Below, piece by piece: positions 5,208-9,243 of a DNA stretch of 9,243 nt. The notes beneath the pieces were generated by a model. That model was not told the origin of the DNA and did no database searches. It worked only from the letters and a program-made list of their open reading frames with translations. Position numbers and translations under genes: made by a program. The stretch spans positions 1 to 9,243 of the forward strand of contig JAKAML010000034.1 in the NCBI GenBank assembly GCA_021812845.1, read 5' to 3'. Each line of letters begins with the position of its first letter. Position 1 is the first letter of the stretch. This DNA is from Pseudomonadota bacterium. GTDB taxonomy: Bacteria > Pseudomonadota > Alphaproteobacteria > Rhizobiales > Hyphomicrobiaceae.

Positions 5208-5849
5208 TCAGTTGCCGAGCAGCGGCCCCGGCGTCCCGAGAATCTGCGGCTCCTTGGTGCAATCGAACCTCGGTGCGTCCTCGTCGGCGGCGCGCCGCGC
5301 CAGGAGGATCGCGTCCGGGTTGGCCTTGGCGTCGACATAGGCGACGTGACAGGCGTCCTTGGCGCCGATACGGGTGACCACCAGCACGTCGCTGCGGACC
5401 TTGTCGCGCGTGGCGTGATAGCGGACGATGGCGGCGTGGGGCTCGGGCTTGCCGGCACGCGGCGCGATCCGCCACTCGATGGTGGTGCGCCGGCGCTTGC
5501 CCTCGAAAACGGTGTTGAAGGGACCGAGCGTCTGCTCGGCGGCCCGGCGCTTGGCGGCGTCCTGGCCGAACGACAGGAAGGTCCGCAGATCGCCTTCCGC
5601 GAAATAGACCGGATGTCCGGGCAGGCCCGCGCAGCGGTAGGCGTTGCCGTCGGCGTGGCGCTTGACGACCTTGCAGGCCGGGATGTCGAGGGTGGTGAGC
5701 TGGCTGGTGCGCTTGTGATCGGCCGCCGTCACAGGGCTGGTCGCGGCCACGCCGGCAGCCGTCACGCCCGCCGCGACGACGCCCGCCGCCATCAGAAATG
5801 GCCGGCGCGCGGCGGCCGCGCCTCGTCTCAGATCCCTCGTCCGTGCCAT
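5208..5849 (-). CDS. Tat-exported protein of unknown function
   Basis: This encodes 213 residues on the minus strand, starting at the ATG (complement of 5847-5849). A G-rich Shine-Dalgarno-like stretch (GGGGGA) lies just upstream on that strand. The N-terminus carries a twin-arginine motif, ARRPFLM (14-20), followed by an Ala/Val hydrophobic core to about residue 38 and a likely cleavage site near VTAA (40-43). This points to folded export to the periplasm. The mature domain is about 170 residues with four cysteines, C59, C73, C167 and C197, which could form two disulfides. Characteristic stretches are [20 protein letters not shown] (55-74), [18 protein letters not shown] (78-95), [10 protein letters not shown] (121-130) and [17 protein letters not shown] (164-180). 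I believe similar uncharacterised exported proteins occur in Hyphomicrobiales, but I cannot name a domain or activity. It is divergent from ppa and convergent with the acetyltransferase gene. Confidence 0.88.
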   Translation of the reverse strand: MARTRDLRRGAAAARRPFLMAAGVVAAGVTAAGVAATSPVTAADHKRTSQLTTLDIPACKVVKRHADGNAYRCAGLPGHPVYFAEGDLRTFLSFGQDAAKRRAAEQTLGPFNTVFEGKRRRTTIEWRIAPRAGKPEPHAAIVRYHATRDKVRSDVLVVTRIGAKDACHVAYVDAKANPDAILLARRAADEDAPRFDCTKEPQILGTPGPLLGN

Positions 5850-6074
5850 GTCCGTCCCCCGGGGCCCCGGCCGTGCCCGGGCGACTGGATGCCTGCTCGA
5901 GATCGTCTACTCTTTCGCCGCGACCGGGTCCACTGCCGCCGGTGCGCGAGCGACGCGACACGCGCCTCGACACGGGGCGCCGTTTGCGCCAAATGGAGGA
6001 TTGCCCCGCATCGCGCAGCGTGCACGGGTTGGCCGGCCAGATCCCGTCACATCCGCCATTCGAAAGATCCCCAC

Positions 6075-6617
6075 ATGCGCATCGACGCCATCAAGATCGG
6101 CAAGAACCCGCCGCAGGACATCAACGTCATCATCGAGGTGGCGGTCGGCGGCGAGCCGATCAAGTACGAGATGGACAAGGACGCCGGCACGCTCGTCGTC
6201 GACCGCTTCCTCTATACGCCGATGCGCTATCCGGGAAACTACGGCTTCGTCCCGCACACGCTGTCGCCCGACGGCGACCCGATCGACGTCCTGGTCTGCA
6301 ACACGCGACCGCTGGTCCCCGGCAGTGTCATCAACTGCCGCCCGGTCGGCGTGCTCATGATGGAGGACGACGGCGGCGGCGACGAGAAGATCCTCGCCGT
6401 GCCCGCACCCAAGCTGACCAGGCGCTACGACAGGATCGTCAACTACTCCGACATGCCCGAGATCACGCTCAAGCAGATCGAGCATTTCTTCTCTCATTAC
6501 AAGGATCTGGAGCCCGGGAAGTGGGTCAAGCTCCACCACTGGGGCGACGCCGCCGAGGCCAAGCGTCTGATCGCCGAGGCCGTCGAGCGCGGCCGGGCAC
6601 CCAAAACCCCGAAATAG
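6075..6617 (+). CDS. ppa: Inorganic pyrophosphatase (family I)
   Basis: This encodes 180 residues, close to the usual 170-180 for bacterial soluble family I enzymes. The ATG at 6075 has GAAAG at 6062-6066 with an 8-base gap. The enzyme hydrolyses pyrophosphate to two phosphates in the cytoplasm and so pulls biosynthetic reactions forward. Active-site residues line up with the E. coli enzyme: E21, K30 and E32 (in IKYE), R44 (VDRF), Y56 (NYGF), the signature DGDPIDVLV with D66, D68 and D71, an acidic loop with D103, K105 just after it, and Y142-K143 (HYKDL). All metal- and phosphate-binding positions I can place are intact. The start lies 225 bases from the divergent Tat-protein gene. I could not find a convincing promoter in that gap. 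The downstream GC-rich hairpin and the spacing to dapB suggest a separate unit. Confidence 0.97.
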   Translation: MRIDAIKIGKNPPQDINVIIEVAVGGEPIKYEMDKDAGTLVVDRFLYTPMRYPGNYGFVPHTLSPDGDPIDVLVCNTRPLVPGSVINCRPVGVLMMEDDGGGDEKILAVPAPKLTRRYDRIVNYSDMPEITLKQIEHFFSHYKDLEPGKWVKLHHWGDAAEAKRLIAEAVERGRAPKTPK

Positions 6618-6629
6618 CCGGATCGCCCG

Positions 6630-6650
6630 GGCGCGGCCGACGGCCGCGCC
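6630..6650. repeat. GC-rich inverted repeat after ppa
   Basis: GGCGCGGCCG (6630-6639) and CGGCCGCGCC (6641-6650) are perfect arms around a single A. As RNA this would form an 8-bp stem with a 5-base loop. It starts 12 bases after the ppa stop but has no T-tract (GCCCCCCGGG follows). It may act in mRNA stability or in Rho-independent pausing. It is not counted here as a terminator. Confidence 0.5.
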
Positions 6651-6708
6651 GCCCCCCGGGACCGATCCGCGCGCCCCGACGACACCGCTTTCGCATTGCG
6701 GCATTGGT

Positions 6709-6717
6709 TGCTATACC
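6709..6717 (+). promoter_or_regulatory. Possible extended -10 promoter of dapB
   Basis: TGCTATACC carries the TGn extension before TATACC (6712-6717), 25 bases upstream of the dapB ATG. The -35 region at the right spacing (TTTCGC, 6689-6694) is weak, which extended -10 promoters tolerate. A transcript from here would start near 6724 and just include the GGGAGG ribosome-binding site. Confidence 0.5.
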
Positions 6718-6742
6718 GCGCCGATCGGGAGGCCGTTTCGAC

Positions 6743-7549
6743 ATGGGCGACATGAGGATAGCGGTGATGGGCGCGGCCGGTCGCATGGGCCGCGAGCTGC
6801 TGGCGGCCGTGGTCGCGACGCCGGGCGCCACGGTCGCGGGCGGCACCGAGCGACCGGGCTCGCCCTATCTCGGCGCCGATCTCGGCACGCTGGCCGGACT
6901 GGCCCCGCTCGGCATCCCGGTCACCGACGACCCGCTCGAGCTCTTCACCCGCTCGGACGCGGTGCTGGATTTCACCTCGCCCGCCGCGACCGTCGAGTTC
7001 GCCGGCCTCGCCGCCAACGCGCGCATCGTCCACGTCATCGGGACCACGGGCCTCAGCGTCGAGAACGAGGCGGCACTGAAGGCCGCCGCGCGCCACGCCA
7101 CTATCGTCAAGGCCGGCAACATGAGCCTCGGCGTCAACCTGCTGACGGCGATCACGCGCACAGTCGCCGAAGCCCTCGACGCCGATTTCGACATCGAGAT
7201 CATCGAGATGCACCACAGCCGCAAGGTCGACGCGCCGTCCGGCACCGCACTGATGCTGGGCGAGGCCGCCGCCGCCGGCCGCGGCGTCTCGCTCACCACC
7301 GCGAGCATCCGCTCGCGCGACGGCCACACCGGACCGCGCCGCCGCGGCGACATCGGCTTCGCCACCCTGCGCGGCGGTGACGTGGTCGGCGATCATACGG
7401 TCATCTTCGCCGGTCCCGGCGAGCGCATCGAGCTTTCTCACAAGGCCACCGATCGCGGCATCTTCGCGCGCGGCGCCGTCAAGGCGGCGCTGTGGGGTCG
7501 CGGCAAGCCGCCGGGCCTCTACGCCATGCGCGACGTGCTCGGACTTTGA
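6743..7549 (+). CDS. dapB: 4-hydroxy-tetrahydrodipicolinate reductase
   Basis: This encodes 268 residues, the normal length for DapB. It starts at the ATG 6743, which has GGGAGG at 6727-6732 (10-base gap). A second ATG at 6752 (residue 4) is spaced less well. The enzyme uses NAD(P)H in the cytoplasm to reduce 4-hydroxy-tetrahydrodipicolinate on the path to meso-diaminopimelate and lysine. The Rossmann motif is GAAGRMG (10-16). IGTTGLS (99-105) follows, then [10 protein letters not shown] (123-132). The family signature [16 protein letters not shown] (155-170) holds the catalytic H157 and K161 and the substrate-binding SGT. The C-terminal region has [29 protein letters not shown]. All expected residues are present. 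It is 44 bases upstream of gpmA with no terminator between, so co-transcription is likely. Confidence 0.97.
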   Translation: MGDMRIAVMGAAGRMGRELLAAVVATPGATVAGGTERPGSPYLGADLGTLAGLAPLGIPVTDDPLELFTRSDAVLDFTSPAATVEFAGLAANARIVHVIGTTGLSVENEAALKAAARHATIVKAGNMSLGVNLLTAITRTVAEALDADFDIEIIEMHHSRKVDAPSGTALMLGEAAAAGRGVSLTTASIRSRDGHTGPRRRGDIGFATLRGGDVVGDHTVIFAGPGERIELSHKATDRGIFARGAVKAALWGRGKPPGLYAMRDVLGL

Positions 7550-7593
7550 ACACCGGTGTCCGCCGCCCCGGCCAATGGACTGGAACAGACGAC

Positions 7594-8214
7594 ATGAACA
7601 ACGTCCTCGTGCTCGTTCGCCACGGTGAAAGCGAATGGAACAAGCTCAATCTGTTCACCGGCTGGCGTGATCCCGACCTGACGGAGAAGGGCGTGGCCGA
7701 GGCCGAGCGCGCCGGACGGCTGCTCAAAACGCTCGGCACGCGGTTCGACATCGCATTCACCAGCGAGCTGAGCCGTGCGCAGCGCACGCTCAGGATCATC
7801 CTCGACGGCATCGGCCAGCCCGGCCTCGAGACCGTGCGCGACGTGGCGCTCAACGAGCGCGACTACGGCGAGCTGTCGGGTCTCAACAAGGACGAGGCGC
7901 GCGTCAAGTGGGGCGCCGAGCAGGTGCTCGTCTGGCGCCGCAGCTACGATATCCCGCCGCCGGGCGGCGAGAGCCTGAAAGACACCGCGGCGCGCGTGCT
8001 GCCGTACTACAAGAGCCACATCTGGCCGGCGCTGAAGGCAGGCAAGAACGTGATCGTCGCCGCCCACGGCAACTCGCTGCGCGCCCTCATCATGTACCTC
8101 GAGGAGCTGTCGGCGAAGCAGATTCTCGAGCGCGAGGTCGCGACCGGGGCGCCGATGGTCTACCGCCTGACGCCGACCGGCACCGTGGCCGAGCGCCGCG
8201 ATCTCGTGAGCTGA
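7594..8214 (+). CDS. gpmA: 2,3-bisphosphoglycerate-dependent phosphoglycerate mutase (short form)
   Basis: This encodes 206 residues from the ATG at 7594. The enzyme interconverts 3- and 2-phosphoglycerate in glycolysis and gluconeogenesis through a phosphohistidine. Key parts are [10 protein letters not shown] (7-16) with the phosphorylated H10, [15 protein letters not shown] (19-33), [10 protein letters not shown] (56-65) with R61, the acid-base region [15 protein letters not shown] (87-101) with E88, W114/R115, the PPPGGESL stretch (121-128), and the second histidine in [10 protein letters not shown] (156-165), H158. It is about 40 residues shorter than E. coli GpmA (250); a shortened form is common in alphaproteobacteria. 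The ribosome-binding site is weak (GGA at 7582-7584). It follows dapB and overlaps functionally with the next gene's start region, as the TGA at 8212-8214 is within that gene's ribosome-binding site. Confidence 0.96.
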   Translation: MNNVLVLVRHGESEWNKLNLFTGWRDPDLTEKGVAEAERAGRLLKTLGTRFDIAFTSELSRAQRTLRIILDGIGQPGLETVRDVALNERDYGELSGLNKDEARVKWGAEQVLVWRRSYDIPPPGGESLKDTAARVLPYYKSHIWPALKAGKNVIVAAHGNSLRALIMYLEELSAKQILEREVATGAPMVYRLTPTGTVAERRDLVS

Positions 8215-8222
8215 GGGACGCC

Positions 8223-8819
8223 ATGGCCTGGACCGAGCTCGGCCGCGAGGCCCAAGAAGCGAACCGCAAGGACCGCGACCGCCTGATCGGCGTCTACATC
8301 GGCGTGCTCGCCGTGATCCTGGCGATCTGCGGCATGGGCGGCGGCAACGCCTCGAAGGAAGCCACGCTCAAGAACATCGAGGCCACCAACACCTGGTCGT
8401 TCTTCCAGGCCAAGAACCTGAGGCGGCAGGTGTTGCGGGCGCAGACCGAGGAGCTCGAGCTGTGGCTGCTGAAGGAGCCGCAGATGGGCGAGAGCGCGCG
8501 AGCGGCGGTCGCGGCCAAGATCGCCGCCAACAAACAGCAGGCGGACCAGCTCACCTCCGATCCGGCTTCCCGGGAAGGGCTCGATCAACTCTGGGAGCGG
8601 GGTAAGGCGCTCGAGGTCGAGCGCGACCTCGCCATGCGCCGCGATCCCTATTTCGATTACGGACAGGCGATGCTGCAGATCGCGATCGTGCTCGCCTCGG
8701 TGGCGCTGATCTCCAGCGGCAACATGCTGCTGTTCGTAAGCGCGTTCATCGGCCTCGTCGGCACGCTGCTGACGCTCAACGGCTTTTTCCTGGTGGTGCG
8801 GCTGCCGCTCGTCGGCTGA
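8223..8819 (+). CDS. DUF4337-type membrane protein of unknown function
   Basis: This encodes 198 residues starting at the ATG 8223, only 8 bases after the gpmA stop. GAGGGA (8213-8218), overlapping that stop, serves as the Shine-Dalgarno, which suggests translational coupling. There is one hydrophobic segment near the N-terminus (about 22-39, IGVYIGVLAVILAICGMG), a long charged middle region, and two more TM segments at about 149-166 and 168-192. The stretch NASKEATLKNIEATNTWSFFQAKNLRRQ (42-69) is what I recognise as typical of the DUF4337 family. The middle (70-146) is rich in Glu, Gln and Ala and probably helical or coiled-coil. Family function is unknown. Its place at the end of the dapB-gpmA unit may be incidental, or it may reflect an envelope role linked to diaminopimelate supply; the second is speculation. 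Confidence 0.88.
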   Translation: MAWTELGREAQEANRKDRDRLIGVYIGVLAVILAICGMGGGNASKEATLKNIEATNTWSFFQAKNLRRQVLRAQTEELELWLLKEPQMGESARAAVAAKIAANKQQADQLTSDPASREGLDQLWERGKALEVERDLAMRRDPYFDYGQAMLQIAIVLASVALISSGNMLLFVSAFIGLVGTLLTLNGFFLVVRLPLVG

Positions 8820-8879
8820 GGCCCCGGCGCCCGCGGCGAGACCTTGCGGCGCCCCCGGCCGCGCGATAGCAGTACGAAC

Positions 8880-8917
8880 CGATCGCAAGAAACCCTTCCG
8901 ACCCCACCCCGCGATCG
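8880..8917. repeat. Spaced inverted repeat in the leuB upstream region
   Basis: CGATCGC (8880-8886) and GCGATCG (8911-8917) are perfect 7-base arms with a 24-base pyrimidine-rich spacer. They lie about 60 bases before leuB, where leader structures or operators can occur. No run of leucine codons or leader peptide is visible nearby, so classical attenuation is not supported. Confidence 0.35.
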
Positions 8918-8976
8918 AACTTCCAACAGCCCGCACAGCCCTCTCGGGCCCCGACATCCATAGAGATCGAGCCACC

Positions 8977-9243
8977 ATGACCACGAAGAAGCTTCTCCTG
9001 CTCCCCGGCGACGGCATCGGCGTCGAGACCATGGCCGAGGTCGAGCGGCTGGTGGCGCTCCTCAACAAGAAGGGCAAGAAAAAGACCTTCGAGACCTCCT
9101 CGGACCTCGTCGGCGGGTCGGCCTACGACAAGCACGGCGTCGCCATCACCGACGCCGCGGTCGAAGCCGCGCACAAGGCCGACGCGGTCATCTTCGGCGC
9201 GGTCGGCGGACCGAAGTGGGATAGCGTGCCCTACGAGCACCGG
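8977..9243 (+). CDS. leuB: 3-isopropylmalate dehydrogenase, N-terminal part (3' end outside window)
   Basis: The first 89 codons are present, from the ATG at 8977, and the frame stays open to the window end; the full protein is usually about 360-370 residues. The enzyme oxidises and decarboxylates 3-isopropylmalate with NAD+ in leucine synthesis. Visible family marks are LLLLPGDGIGVETMAEV (6-22), with the conserved PGDGIG near the N-terminus, then DLVGGSAYDKHGVAITDAAV (43-62) and KADAVIFGAVGGPKWDSVP (67-85). GAVGGPKW is diagnostic for LeuB against isocitrate dehydrogenase. The Shine-Dalgarno is poor (GAG at 8969-8971). The 157-base gap after the DUF4337 gene suggests its own promoter. A TTGCGG at 8844-8849 with TAGCAG 17 bases on is the best but weak candidate. 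Confidence 0.95.
   Translation, partial: MTTKKLLLLPGDGIGVETMAEVERLVALLNKKGKKKTFETSSDLVGGSAYDKHGVAITDAAVEAAHKADAVIFGAVGGPKWDSVPYEHR

Noticed and set aside
5346..6074. In-frame upstream extension of ppa
   Set aside because: It overlaps the divergent Tat-protein gene. Pyrophosphatase homology begins at the ATG 6075, which has its own ribosome-binding site.
6626..6660. CCCGGG repeated on both sides of the hairpin after ppa, as a possible larger element
   Set aside because: CCCGGG is self-palindromic and common at this GC content. Only the 6630-6650 inverted repeat is supported.
5798..6742. In-frame upstream extension of dapB across ppa
   Set aside because: It is a shadow frame of ppa. DapB normally begins within a few residues of its GxxGRMG motif, as with the ATG at 6743.
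1..9243. Defence system, prophage, insertion sequence or CRISPR array
   Set aside because: No transposase, integrase, terminal repeats, spaced direct repeats, toxin-antitoxin pair or nuclease module is visible. All genes but a few unknowns are core metabolism.

Overview
This window is a GC-rich stretch of bacterial chromosome. It looks alphaproteobacterial, most likely Hyphomicrobiales or a neighbouring order. The reasons are a Phasin_2-type phasin, a short (206-residue) GpmA directly downstream of dapB, a PIF1-family helicase of bacterial type, and the strong G/C third-position bias. The order is inferred from gene content and from memory of similar neighbourhoods, not from a search. I found no mobile element, CRISPR array, tRNA or rRNA. 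Coding density is high, and no gap between genes exceeds about 260 bases.

Layout from left to right. (1) The window opens inside typA/bipA, a translational GTPase, with its C-terminal 330 residues. (2) Next are a small exported PepSY-like protein ending at a good intrinsic terminator, and a two-TM membrane protein of unknown function, also followed by a hairpin terminator. (3) A PIF1-like superfamily 1B helicase comes next, with an uncertain start. (4) A monocistronic phasin gene follows. It has the best promoter and the best terminator in the window, and a perfect TGCA-type dyad over its -35 element that may be the operator of a PHB regulator such as PhaR. (5) A GNAT acetyltransferase that may be leaderless converges on a minus-strand gene for a Tat-exported protein of unknown function. 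A perfect 10-bp-stem hairpin lies between them. (6) Inorganic pyrophosphatase (ppa) is divergent from that Tat gene. (7) A probable operon holds dapB (lysine and meso-diaminopimelate synthesis), gpmA (glycolysis) and a DUF4337-type three-TM protein. (8) The window ends inside leuB (leucine synthesis), whose first 89 codons are present.

Most of the content is core metabolism: pyrophosphate removal, glycolysis, and lysine and leucine synthesis. Carbon storage (phasin) and nucleic-acid maintenance (helicase) are added to it. I see no evidence of an undescribed defence or mobile system. The observations most worth checking are regulatory: the phasin operator region, the leaderless acetyltransferase start, several perfect inverted repeats that lack T-tracts, and the DUF4337 gene coupled to gpmA.
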